Shown one piece after another: positions 8,011 through 15,871 of a stretch of DNA of 64,000 nt. The notes below the pieces were generated by a model. The model was not told the DNA's origin. It saw nothing but the letters and a program-made list of their open reading frames with translations, and did no database searches. The stretch's first letter is position 1; each line of letters opens with the position of its first letter. Origin of the DNA: Nonomuraea ceibae (GTDB taxonomy: Bacteria; Actinomycetota; Actinomycetes; Streptosporangiales; Streptosporangiaceae); contig NZ_JAHKRO010000013.1 in the NCBI RefSeq assembly GCF_019396325.1, positions 1 to 64,000 on the forward strand, given 5' to 3'. The translations under genes and the position numbers were made by a program.

Positions 8011-9635
8011 GCCACGCTCTCCAGGATGGTGCCGTTCTCCAGGGTGACCACGTGGTCGGCCTGCCGGATGGTGTCGGGACGGTGGGCGATCATCAGGCAG
8101 GTGCGGCCCTCGCGCACCTGCGCCAGGGCCTGCTCGGTACGCGCGTCCACGTGTGAGGTGGCCTCGTCGAGCACCAGGACCGGGGCGTCGGCCAGCAGGG
8201 CCCGCGCGATGGACAGGCGCTGCCGCTGCCCGCCCGACAGCGTCGCCCCGCGCTCCCCCAGCGGCGTGTCGTAGCCGGCGGGCAGTTCGGTGATGAAGTC
8301 GTGGGCGGCGGCCGTCCTGGCGGCGGCGACCAGTTCCTCGTCGGTGGCGTCGGGCCTGGCCAGGCGCAGGTTCTCGGCCACGGTGCCGTGGAAGAGGTAC
8401 GTGTCCTGCGCCACGACGGCGACGCCGCCGCGCAGCGCGTCGAGGGTGAGGTCGCGTACGTCGACCCCGCCGATGCTGATCCGCCCCTGGTCGGGGTCGT
8501 GGTGCCGCTGGAGCAGGGCGGCCAGCGTGCTCTTGCCCGCGCCGGAAGGGCCGACCAGGGCGACGGTCCGACCCGGCTCGACGGTGAGGCCGACGCCGTG
8601 GACGGCGGGGCGCCCGGCGCCCGGATAGGTGAACGTGACGTCCTCGAACGTGACGGCGGGCGGCGCGGGGAAGTCCCGCCGCGTCCCCCGGTCCTCGACG
8701 GCCGGGGAGGCGGCCAGCAGCGCCTCGATGCCGTCAACCGCCGTTATCCCGAGATATCCGGCGTGCCAGGCGTCGGAGAGGTTCCTCACCGGCCGGAAGC
8801 ACTCGACGGCGATCACCAGCACCGCGAACACCTCCCACGCGCTGCCCGAGGCCGTCGCGGCGAGGACGGCCGCAGCCGTGCCCGCCTGCACGAAGAACGC
8901 GCTGATCCCGGTCTCCACGAGGGAGATCCTGAGCTGGCGCATGGTGGTCAGGTAGAGGTCGTGGGCCCGCCCGGCCAGCCGTGCCCCCAGGGCGGCGACC
9001 GCCCCGAACGCCCGCAGCGTCGCCATGCCCTGCATCGCCTCCAGGTAGTCCGAGGCCAGCGCGGCGAACGCGGCCCACCGGCCACGCCCCCGGCGCAGCA
9101 GGGTCGCGTCCCAGAACCTGGGCACGACCAGGACCCCGGCCACGGCGACGGCCAGGACCGCGGCGGCCGCCGCGTCGACCGTGAACAGCCAGCCGACCAG
9201 CGCCACCGGTACGCAGAAGGTGACCACGACCTGCGGAAGGTAGCGGCTGAAGTACGGGTCGAGCCCTTCCACGCCGTCGACCAGCGTGGTCTGCACGTTC
9301 CCGGTGCGGGCGCCGGACAGGTGCGCGGGACCCAGCCTGCCCAGGTGGACGATGAGCCGGTCGCGCAGCCTGGCCTTGATCAGCCCGCCCGCCCACACGG
9401 TCACCGCCTCCCTGGCCCACAGGAGTGCCGCCCGCGCCGCGATCACCGCGAAGGTCCAGGCCAGCAGGCCCACCGCGGCCGGAACGTCCCCGCGTACGAG
9501 GGCTGCCAGAGCGGCGGTGAGGAGGACCGCCTGGGTCACGTACGCGGCGCTGACCGCCAGGCCGAGGGCCACGCAGGCCGCGATCGGCCCTCTCACGCTG
9601 CCGGCCAGCTGCAGCAGCCGGCGATGAACGATCAC
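8007..9635 (-). CDS. ABC transporter, fused permease/ATPase, subunit A of a heterodimer
   Basis: The 542-residue protein starts at GTG 9635 behind GGAAGGA with six-base spacing. The membrane domain occupies about residues 15-300. The ATPase domain has Walker [11 protein letters not shown]-loop VVAQDTYLF, signature [15 protein letters not shown], Walker [13 protein letters not shown] and switch IAHRPDT. It is the first gene of a two-gene operon and faces the substrate-binding-protein gene across a 115-bp intergenic region with two Fur-family-like boxes. By analogy with YbtPQ and the exporter-type pair of the Streptomyces coelibactin locus, it may move a metal-loaded metallophore. A general drug or thiol exporter cannot be excluded. 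Confidence 0.85.
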   Translation of the reverse strand: MIVHRRLLQLAGSVRGPIAACVALGLAVSAAYVTQAVLLTAALAALVRGDVPAAVGLLAWTFAVIAARAALLWAREAVTVWAGGLIKARLRDRLIVHLGRLGPAHLSGARTGNVQTTLVDGVEGLDPYFSRYLPQVVVTFCVPVALVGWLFTVDAAAAAVLAVAVAGVLVVPRFWDATLLRRGRGRWAAFAALASDYLEAMQGMATLRAFGAVAALGARLAGRAHDLYLTTMRQLRISLVETGISAFFVQAGTAAAVLAATASGSAWEVFAVLVIAVECFRPVRNLSDAWHAGYLGITAVDGIEALLAASPAVEDRGTRRDFPAPPAVTFEDVTFTYPGAGRPAVHGVGLTVEPGRTVALVGPSGAGKSTLAALLQRHHDPDQGRISIGGVDVRDLTLDALRGGVAVVAQDTYLFHGTVAENLRLARPDATDEELVAAARTAAAHDFITELPAGYDTPLGERGATLSGGQRQRLSIARALLADAPVLVLDEATSHVDARTEQALAQVREGRTCLMIAHRPDTIRQADHVVTLENGTILESVA

Positions 9636-9694
9636 GCGCTGTCCTTCCGGGTCCCTGAGGCACGTTGTGCCGACTTGATGGGAAGCGAGCGTAA

Positions 9695-9711
9695 ATGATA
9701 ACTATTTTCAT
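9695..9711. promoter_or_regulatory. Zur-like operator box 1
   Basis: ATGATAACTATTTTCAT is an imperfect palindrome that fits the ATGANAAnnnTTTTCAT pattern described for actinobacterial zinc-uptake regulator sites. It is an AT island in GC-rich DNA and lies about 60 bases upstream of the ABC pair and 40 upstream of the binding-protein gene. Dyad symmetry is visible; assignment to Zur rather than another Fur-family protein is inferred. Confidence 0.55.
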
Positions 9712-9722
9712 CGTCTAGAGAC

Positions 9723-9736
9723 GACAATGATTTTCA
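9723..9736. promoter_or_regulatory. Zur-like operator box 2
   Basis: GACAATGATTTTCA lies 11 bases after box 1 and immediately upstream of the ribosome binding site of the binding-protein gene. It matches the TGAAAATnATTnTCA type on its right half. A short perfect inverted repeat, TCGTC-TAGA-GACGA, lies between the two boxes. Two boxes between divergent transport operons would allow one repressor to close both promoters. Confidence 0.45.
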
Positions 9737-9750
9737 CTCCTGGAGGTTCC

Positions 9751-10761
9751 ATGCGCCGCGGCGCTTTCTCCCTCGGCCGGCATCGCGCCCGGCCCGCGCT
9801 GAGGCGCTCACTCCTCGCCCTGATCCCGCTCGTCCTGGTGGCGTCCTGCGGTCAGAGCGACCCCCGTCCAGGCGCCACGGCGTCCCCCAAGGCCACCGCC
9901 ACCGCCGCCCCGGTCGCCCCCGTCAGCGCCGCGCTGACCGTCACCGACCCGCACGGCGGGACGTTCACGCTGAAGAAGAAGCCCGAGCGCGTCGTGTGCC
10001 TGACCGGGCTGTGCGACGACGCCCTGGTCGAGCTGGGCCTGACCCCCGTGGCCACGACCACGCCCGCCCTGCTCTCCCGCTCTGACTACCTGGGCGCGAA
10101 GGGCGCCGGCGTCCCCGTCATCCCCGGCAGCTTCGGCGGCGAGGACGTCGCGAAGATCGCCGAGGCGAAGCCGGACCTGGTGATCGGCCTGGCCGGGGTG
10201 CACGACCAGCTCAGGACCGCCGTGGAGAAGTTCGCGCCGCTGTGGGTGGTCCAGGTGAAGTCGTACGACGACTCCATCGGCTACCTGCGCGCGCTCGCCC
10301 AGCTCACCGACCGCGGGCGGCAGCAGGCCGAGGCCGAGAGCCGCTTCCGCGCCAAGCTCACCGAGGGAGCCGCCCGGGCCAAGGCGGCGGGGCTGGACCG
10401 GACGCCGGTCCTGGCGATGTACGGGGGCACCTCGGTAGGCGTCAACACCACCGAGGACGTACTGGGGCATTTCTTGTCGCAGTTCTTCGCCTACCCCTGG
10501 CCCAGCAAGGGCGGCGGCTTCGAGACCGCGCAGGCCTACAGCATCGAGGAGATCCTGGCCAAGGCCCCTCAGGTCATCTTCATCCAGTCGTTCGGCACCA
10601 AGGTCAGCGACCACTACAAGGACAACCCGGTGTGGAAGCGCGTTCCCGCCGTGTCGGCAGGCAGGGTGTTCGAGGTGCCGACCGAGCTGTGGGCGTCCGG
10701 CCGGGGCACCAGGGCGTTCGGCATCATCCTCGACGAGGCGCTCGCCAAGGCCGCCGGGTGA
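9751..10761 (+). CDS. metallophore/cobalamin-type ABC substrate-binding lipoprotein
   Basis: Encodes 336 residues. The ATG at 9751 is chosen over the ATG at 9727 because GGAGG lies at 9742-9746 and the upstream ATG falls inside an operator-like box. A lipoprotein signal (basic RRSLLALIPLVLVASC) puts the lipidated Cys at residue 33. The mature part is a FecB/BtuF-type two-lobed binding protein (PERVVCLTGLCDDALVELGL, KPDLVIGLAG and a C-terminal lobe with QVIFIQSFGTK). It captures the chelate outside the membrane and passes it to the two permeases that follow. It is the first gene of a four-gene operon joined by GTGA/ATGA overlaps. Confidence 0.9.
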   Translation: MRRGAFSLGRHRARPALRRSLLALIPLVLVASCGQSDPRPGATASPKATATAAPVAPVSAALTVTDPHGGTFTLKKKPERVVCLTGLCDDALVELGLTPVATTTPALLSRSDYLGAKGAGVPVIPGSFGGEDVAKIAEAKPDLVIGLAGVHDQLRTAVEKFAPLWVVQVKSYDDSIGYLRALAQLTDRGRQQAEAESRFRAKLTEGAARAKAAGLDRTPVLAMYGGTSVGVNTTEDVLGHFLSQFFAYPWPSKGGGFETAQAYSIEEILAKAPQVIFIQSFGTKVSDHYKDNPVWKRVPAVSAGRVFEVPTELWASGRGTRAFGIILDEALAKAAG

Positions 10762-11738
10762 GCGCTGCGCTCGGCGGACGCCCGGCGATCGTCACCGGGC
10801 TCGGCCTCGCCGTCGCGGCGCTGGCCGGCCTCTGCCTGGGCACGCCGTTCGTGGCCCCGCAGGACCTGCTCACGACGTCCCCGGAGTCGATCGCGCACCT
10901 CGTGGTCTGGGAGCTGCGCGTGCCCCGCGTGCTGATCGGCCTGGTGGGCGGCGCGGCGATCGGCGCCGCCGGGCTCCTGCTCCAGGAGTCGCTGCGGAAC
11001 CCGCTCGCCGTGCCCGAGATGCTCGGCGTCTCGACCGGGGCCGCGCTGGCGGTCAGCGTGTGCGTGATCTGGGCGCTGCCCGTGCCGCCGTCGCTGTACC
11101 CGCTGGCGGGCCTGCTCGGCGCCGCGCTCGGCGGGCTCGTCACGCTGGCCGCGGCCAGGTCGGGCCGCAGCGCGGGCGGCGTCCTGCTGATCGGCGCGGC
11201 GGTGTCGACCGGCATCCAGGCGCTGCTGCTGGCCGTGATGGCCACCGCCGACCGGCTCCAGTACGACATGCTCTTCCGCTATCTCGTCGGCAGCCTGTCC
11301 GGCCTGATGTGGGAGCAGACCTCGGAGACGCTGCCGTGGTTCGCCGTCGCGCTCCCCCTCGTCGTGCTGTGCGTGCCCGCGCTCGGCCTGCTGCGCCTCG
11401 GTGACGACGCGGCCGCCTCGCTCGGCAGCCGGGTCGGCCTCGCCCGGCTCGGGGTGCTCGCGGTGTCGACCCTGCTGATCGGGGCGGTGACGGGGCCGTG
11501 CGGCCCGATCGCCTGGGTCGGGTTCCTGGCACCGGTGCTGGCCAGGCGGTTGCGCCCGCACGCGGGAGCCCGGGGCTGGCTCCCGTGGTCGGCCGCGCTC
11601 GGGGCGCTGATCACCTTGACGGCCGACCTGGCCGCGCGGCTGGCGTTCGACCCGGTGGAGACTCCGCTCGGGGCGTGGACGGCGCTGGCCGGCGTGCTGG
11701 CCGGAGCCGCCCTGCTGCGCAGGCGGGCGGCCTCATGA
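10758..11738 (+). CDS. FecCD-family ABC permease 1
   Basis: The 326-residue integral membrane protein starts at GTG 10758, overlapping the preceding stop by four bases. It has about nine to ten hydrophobic segments and the FecCD signatures WELRVPRVLIGLVGGAAIGAAG, NPLAVPEMLGVSTGA and GPIAWVGFLAPVLAR. The last is the loop that contacts the ATPase. It pairs with the next permease to form the inner-membrane channel for an iron- or zinc-metallophore, or for cobalamin. The choice of cargo rests on the neighbouring Zur-like sites and not on this sequence. Confidence 0.9.
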   Translation: MSAALGGRPAIVTGLGLAVAALAGLCLGTPFVAPQDLLTTSPESIAHLVVWELRVPRVLIGLVGGAAIGAAGLLLQESLRNPLAVPEMLGVSTGAALAVSVCVIWALPVPPSLYPLAGLLGAALGGLVTLAAARSGRSAGGVLLIGAAVSTGIQALLLAVMATADRLQYDMLFRYLVGSLSGLMWEQTSETLPWFAVALPLVVLCVPALGLLRLGDDAAASLGSRVGLARLGVLAVSTLLIGAVTGPCGPIAWVGFLAPVLARRLRPHAGARGWLPWSAALGALITLTADLAARLAFDPVETPLGAWTALAGVLAGAALLRRRAAS

Positions 11739-12703
11739 CGACGAGGCCCGCGCGGGTCGTCGTGGCGGCGGCCCTGCTGCTGGTGGTCGCGGCCACGCAC
11801 CTGCTCGTCTCCGGCCAGCCGCCCGGCGCGATCTCCGGCCTGCTCGACGGGGCCGCCGACAGCCAGGCCGAGAAGATCGTGTGGGAGCTCGGCGTGCCGA
11901 GGCTGCTCACCGCCCTGCTCACCGGCGCCGCCCTGGGCGTCGCCGGGTACGTGCTCCAGGCGACGCTGCGCAACGCGCTGGCCGCGCCCGAGTTCTCCGG
12001 CGTGAACCCCGGCGCGGTGCTCGGCATCCTCGGCGGGCTCACGCTCGGCCTGTTCCCCGCCGACTCCGCCGCGGGGGCGCTGCTCGCCGCCCTGGCCGGA
12101 GGCGCGCTGGGCGGCGGGCTCACCTGGCTGCTGTCGGCGGGCCGCGACCCGGCCAACCTGGTGGTGCACGGCCTGCTCGGCAGTGCGCTGCTGGCCGGGC
12201 TGACCACGATGCTGCTGGCCTACCAGCCGAGCAGGTTCGGCAACGCGCTGCGCTGGCTGATCGGCTCGGTCGAGGGACGGGTGTGGGAGCACCTGGCCTT
12301 CGCCTCCTGGTGGATCGCCGGGGGCGTCGCCGTGGCGTGGGCCTGCTCGGGCATGCTGGCCGTCCTGTCACCCGGTGACGACCACGCTGCCTCGCTCGGC
12401 CTGCGTCCCGGCCTCGGCCGGGCGGTCGCGCTCACTGTGGCCATCGCCCTGACCGCCGGCGCGGCCGCCCTGTCGGGGGCGATCGCGTTCGTCGGCCTGG
12501 CCGCCCCGCACGTCGCGCGCAGGCTGGGCGGGCGCGTCCCCACCGTCGCCGTCGTCGGCGCCGTCGCCCTCGCGGGCGCCGACAGCCTCGCCCAGCTCGC
12601 CGGGCACCTCCTCGACGGCACGCACCGGCTCGGCGTCCCGACCGGCGTGATCACCGCCCTGGCCGGCGCCGCCGTCCTGATCAGACTGGGAAGATCGCAA
12701 TGA
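11735..12703 (+). CDS. FecCD-family ABC permease 2
   Basis: The 322-residue protein starts at ATG 11735 in an ATGA overlap with permease 1. It has the same architecture, with WELGVPRLLTALLTGAALG, NALAAPEFSGVNPGAVLG and GAIAFVGLAAPHVARRLGG as family marks. Separate but overlapping genes for two related permeases are the usual plan of FepBDGC-type importers. The next gene supplies the ATPase, again with an ATGA overlap, so subunit ratios are probably fixed by coupled translation. Confidence 0.9.
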   Translation: MTTRPARVVVAAALLLVVAATHLLVSGQPPGAISGLLDGAADSQAEKIVWELGVPRLLTALLTGAALGVAGYVLQATLRNALAAPEFSGVNPGAVLGILGGLTLGLFPADSAAGALLAALAGGALGGGLTWLLSAGRDPANLVVHGLLGSALLAGLTTMLLAYQPSRFGNALRWLIGSVEGRVWEHLAFASWWIAGGVAVAWACSGMLAVLSPGDDHAASLGLRPGLGRAVALTVAIALTAGAAALSGAIAFVGLAAPHVARRLGGRVPTVAVVGAVALAGADSLAQLAGHLLDGTHRLGVPTGVITALAGAAVLIRLGRSQ

Positions 12704-13473
12704 GCATCAAGGTCGAGGACCTGCACTTCTCGTACGCCACCCGCCCCGTCCTGACCGGCGTCGACCTCACCGTCGAGCCCGGCGAGTTCGTGGCCCTGGT
12801 CGGCGTCAACGGCTGCGGCAAGAGCACGCTGCTGCGCCTGATCGCGGGCCTGGTCAAGCCGTCGTCCGGCCGCATCCTGCTCGGCGGCGCGGAGCTGACG
12901 TCGCTGTCGCGCCGGCAGGTGGCCCAGCGGCTCGCGGTGCTGCACCAGAGCCTGCCGCCCGTGCCCGCGCTGACCGTCCGCCAACTCGTCCGCCAAGGCC
13001 GCTACCCCCACCAGGGGCCGCTCGGCCTGCTGCGGGAGTCGGACTCCATGGACGAGGCGCTGGAGCTGGCCGGGGTCGCCCACCTCGCCGACCGCGTCCT
13101 CGACACGCTGTCCGGCGGCGAACGCCAGCGCGTCCGGCTGGCGCTCGCCGTGGCCCAGGACACCGGCATCCTGCTCCTGGACGAGCCGACCGCCCATCTG
13201 GACATCCGCCATCAGCTGGAGGTCCTCGAACTCGTCCGCACCCTGCGCGAGATCCGCGGGCTCACCGTCGTGACCGTCCTGCACGAGCTGGACCATGCGG
13301 CCCGCTTCGCCGAACGCGTCGTCGCGCTCCACGAGGGCCGGGTCCACGCCGACGGCGAGCCGGCACACGTGATCACGCCGGAGCTCCTGGCCGACGTGTT
13401 CGGCGTGGCCGGGCGGGTGGTCACGGACGAGCTGCACGGCTCGCCCCGCTGCCTGCTCGACGCCGCCCTCTGA
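12700..13473 (+). CDS. FecE/FepC-type ABC ATPase
   Basis: The 257-residue cytoplasmic ATPase has Walker A GVNGCGKST, signature LSGGERQRVRLALAVAQ, Walker B ILLLDEPTAHLD and H-loop VLHELDHA. It resembles the ATPases of siderophore and vitamin B12 importers (HLDI after Walker B is typical). It is the last gene of the binding protein-permease-permease-ATPase operon and overlaps its neighbour by ATGA. It powers import through the two FecCD proteins. Confidence 0.92.
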   Translation: MSIKVEDLHFSYATRPVLTGVDLTVEPGEFVALVGVNGCGKSTLLRLIAGLVKPSSGRILLGGAELTSLSRRQVAQRLAVLHQSLPPVPALTVRQLVRQGRYPHQGPLGLLRESDSMDEALELAGVAHLADRVLDTLSGGERQRVRLALAVAQDTGILLLDEPTAHLDIRHQLEVLELVRTLREIRGLTVVTVLHELDHAARFAERVVALHEGRVHADGEPAHVITPELLADVFGVAGRVVTDELHGSPRCLLDAAL

Positions 13474-13495
13474 CCGCCGCCCTGGCCGGGGTCCG

Positions 13496-13846
13496 CTACT
13501 CCTCGCGTACCAGCTCGTGGTCCTCGCCGCGGTCGATGCGGTCGGCGTGGTAGAGGCCCTGGGCGAGCAGGCGGCGTACGTGCTCGTCGGCGGCGGTGTA
13601 GTAGACGAACGTGCCTTCCCTGCGTCCCTTGACCAGGCCGGCCAGGCGGAGCTTGGCCAGGTGCTGGCTGACGGCGGTGGGGGCGGCGTCGGCGAGCTCG
13701 GCCAGGCAGGCGACCGACGACTCGCCCTGGAGGAGCGCCCACAGGATCTTGATGCGGGTGGGGTCCGACAGCAGCCGGAACGACTCGGCCGCCAGGTGCA
13801 CCTGCTCTTCGGACGGCATGTCGAAGCCGGACAGCGACGTGTGCAT
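13496..13846 (-). CDS. ArsR/SmtB-family metal-responsive repressor
   Basis: The 116-residue winged-helix protein has its recognition helix in APTAVSQHLAKLRLAGLV and a wing in RREGTFVYY. The C-terminal helix carries Asp87-x-His89-(10)-His100, the spacing of the alpha-5 metal site of SmtB/CzrA-type zinc or cobalt sensors; a fourth ligand could come from Asp102 or later acidic/His residues (GEDHE). A single Cys (48) lies in the alpha-3 region, so a pure cysteine sensor is less likely. It is divergent from a P1B-4 metal ATPase with a palindromic AT-rich site between them, the standard repressor-exporter arrangement. Confidence 0.9.
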   Translation of the reverse strand: MHTSLSGFDMPSEEQVHLAAESFRLLSDPTRIKILWALLQGESSVACLAELADAAPTAVSQHLAKLRLAGLVKGRREGTFVYYTAADEHVRRLLAQGLYHADRIDRGEDHELVREE

Positions 13847-13886
13847 GGTCTCAGCCTAGCCACAGCCCGCCCTGCTTGCCTGCCTG

Positions 13887-13904
13887 CGTATATACGCATA
13901 TACG
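13887..13904. promoter_or_regulatory. palindromic operator between ArsR and metal ATPase
   Basis: CGTATATACGCATATACG is AT-rich DNA between the divergent starts. It contains the perfect 10-bp palindrome CGTATATACG (13887-13896) followed by a near-repeat, GCATATACG. It lies only eight bases before the GTG chosen for the ATPase. Bound repressor would cover the ATPase start region, and release by metal would open it. Imperfect 12-2-12-type dyads of this composition are usual for SmtB-family operators. Confidence 0.65.
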
Positions 13905-13912
13905 ATGGCGCG

Positions 13913-15871
13913 GTGATTACCGATCTGAGCGCCGCCCAGGCCGCCGCCCCCGCCCCCGGGCATCGGCGCGCCACGCCGTGGAGCGCCGGCATGTGGACGC
14001 TGCCGGAAGTGCGCTGGGCCGCCGTCGCCGTCGCGCTGTTCGCCGCCGGCGGCCTCTGCCAGTTGGCCGGGGCGCCCCCGTGGCTGTGGTGGACCCTGTA
14101 CCTGACCTGCTACGCCGCCGGCGGCTGGGAGCCCGGGCTGGCGGGGCTGCGGGCGTTGCGCGAGCCCCGGCTGGACGTGGACCTGCTCATGGTCGCCGCG
14201 GCGATCGGCGCCGCCGCGATCGGGCAGGTCTTCGACGGCGCGCTGCTCATCGTCATCTTCGCCACCTCCGGCGCGCTCGAGGCGGTCGCCACCAAGCGCA
14301 CCGAGGACTCCGTACGCAGCCTGCTCGACCTGGCCCCCACCACGGCCAGCCGCCTCACCGAGGAAGGCGGCGAGGAGACCGTCCCCACCGAGCGGCTCGC
14401 GATCGGCGACGTGATCCTGATCCGGCCCGGCGAGCGCGTCGGCGCCGACGGGCGCGTGCTCGACGGGGCCGGCGAGGTCGACCAGGCCACCATCACCGGA
14501 GAACCGCTGCCCGTGACCAAGCAGGCGGGGGACGAGGTGTTCGCCGGCACCCTCAACGGCAGCGGCGCCCTGCGCGTACGGGTCGAACGGGACCCGGCGG
14601 ACTCGGTGATCGCCCGGATCGTGGCCCTGGTGGAAGAGGCGTCGAGGACCAAGGCGCCGACCCAGCTGTTCATCGAGAAGGTCGAACAGCGCTACTCCAT
14701 CGGCATGGTCATCGCCACGGTGGCGCTGTTCGCGCTGCCGCTCGTGTTCGGCGCCGACCTGGAGCCGACCCTGCTGCGCGCGATGACGTTCATGATCGTC
14801 GCGTCGCCGTGCGCGGTCGTGCTGGCGACCATGCCGCCGCTGCTGTCGGCGATCGCCAACGCCGGGCGGCACGGCGTACTGATCAAGTCCGCGGTCGTCA
14901 TGGAACGCCTGGGCCAGGTCGACGCCGTCGCGCTGGACAAGACCGGCACCCTCACCGAAGGCGCCCCGCAGGTCGCCGACATCCGCCCGGTCGCCGGCCT
15001 GTCCGCCGACGAGGTGCTCGCCCTGGCCGCCGCGGCCGAACACCCCAGCGAACACCCCCTCGGCCGCGCCGTCACCGACGGCGCCCGCGAACGCGGCCTC
15101 GACGTGGCGAGAGCCGAGAACTTCGCCTCCACCCCCGGCCTCGGCGTGACCGCCACGGTGGGCGGCGCCGAGATCACGGTCGGCAGCCCCGACCGCCTGC
15201 CGCACGGGCCGGGCGTGCCGGACACCGCCGACCTGAGAGCCCAGGGCCGCACCACCGTCCTGGTCACCCGCGACGGCGAGCCGATCGGGGTGCTCGGCAT
15301 CACCGACCGCCTCCGGCCCGACGCCGTCGCTACCGTCGCCTCACTCACCGCGCTCACCGGCAGCGCCCCCGTCCTGGTCACCGGCGACAACGCCCGCGCG
15401 GCCGCCCACGTGGCCGGCCAGGTCGGCATCACCGACGTACGCGCCGGGCTGCTCCCCCAGGACAAGGTCGGCGTCGTACGTCAGTTGCAGGACACCGGCC
15501 GCAAGGTGCTCGTCGTCGGCGACGGCGTCAACGACGCTCCCGCGCTGGCCGCCGCCCACAGCGGCATCGCCATGGGCCGCGCCGGATCGGACCTCGCCCT
15601 GGAGACCGCCGACGCCGTGGTGGTACGGGACGAGCTCGCCGCCATCCCCGCCGCGGTGGCCCTCTCCCGCCAGGCCAGGCGCCTCATCGTCCAGAACCTG
15701 GTCATCGCCGGAGCCTTCATCACCGGCCTGGTCATCTGGGACCTCACGGGCGACCTGCCGCTGCCGCTCGGGGTGGCCGGACACGAGGGCTCGACCGTCA
15801 TCGTCGGCCTCAACGGGCTGCGCCTGCTCCGCGAACAGGCCTGGCTCCAGGCACGGGCCGGTCGGGGCTAG
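13913..15871 (+). CDS. P1B-4-type heavy-metal transporting ATPase (Co/Fe/Zn class)
   Basis: Encodes 652 residues from GTG 13913, placed right after the operator and possibly leaderless; ATG 13991 is an alternative. It has six predicted membrane helices and no N-terminal metal-binding domain. The membrane metal site has the SPC form (Ser298-Pro-Cys300) and the last helix the HEGST motif (His624-Glu-Gly), which together define the P1B-4 (CoaT/CtpD) class. The actuator carries TITGEP, Asp342 of DKTGTLT is the phosphorylated residue, and VTGDN and GDGVNDAPA complete the ATPase core. The family exports Co, Fe(II), Zn or Ni. The divergent ArsR suggests induction by excess metal, opposite in sense to the import operon beside it. 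Confidence 0.93.
   Translation: MITDLSAAQAAAPAPGHRRATPWSAGMWTLPEVRWAAVAVALFAAGGLCQLAGAPPWLWWTLYLTCYAAGGWEPGLAGLRALREPRLDVDLLMVAAAIGAAAIGQVFDGALLIVIFATSGALEAVATKRTEDSVRSLLDLAPTTASRLTEEGGEETVPTERLAIGDVILIRPGERVGADGRVLDGAGEVDQATITGEPLPVTKQAGDEVFAGTLNGSGALRVRVERDPADSVIARIVALVEEASRTKAPTQLFIEKVEQRYSIGMVIATVALFALPLVFGADLEPTLLRAMTFMIVASPCAVVLATMPPLLSAIANAGRHGVLIKSAVVMERLGQVDAVALDKTGTLTEGAPQVADIRPVAGLSADEVLALAAAAEHPSEHPLGRAVTDGARERGLDVARAENFASTPGLGVTATVGGAEITVGSPDRLPHGPGVPDTADLRAQGRTTVLVTRDGEPIGVLGITDRLRPDAVATVASLTALTGSAPVLVTGDNARAAAHVAGQVGITDVRAGLLPQDKVGVVRQLQDTGRKVLVVGDGVNDAPALAAAHSGIAMGRAGSDLALETADAVVVRDELAAIPAAVALSRQARRLIVQNLVIAGAFITGLVIWDLTGDLPLPLGVAGHEGSTVIVGLNGLRLLREQAWLQARAGRG

Noticed and set aside
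9695..9736. Iron box (DmdR/IdeR type)
   Set aside because: The TTAGGTTAGGCTAACCTAA pattern is not present; the ATGANAA...TTTTCAT form is closer to Zur-type sites.
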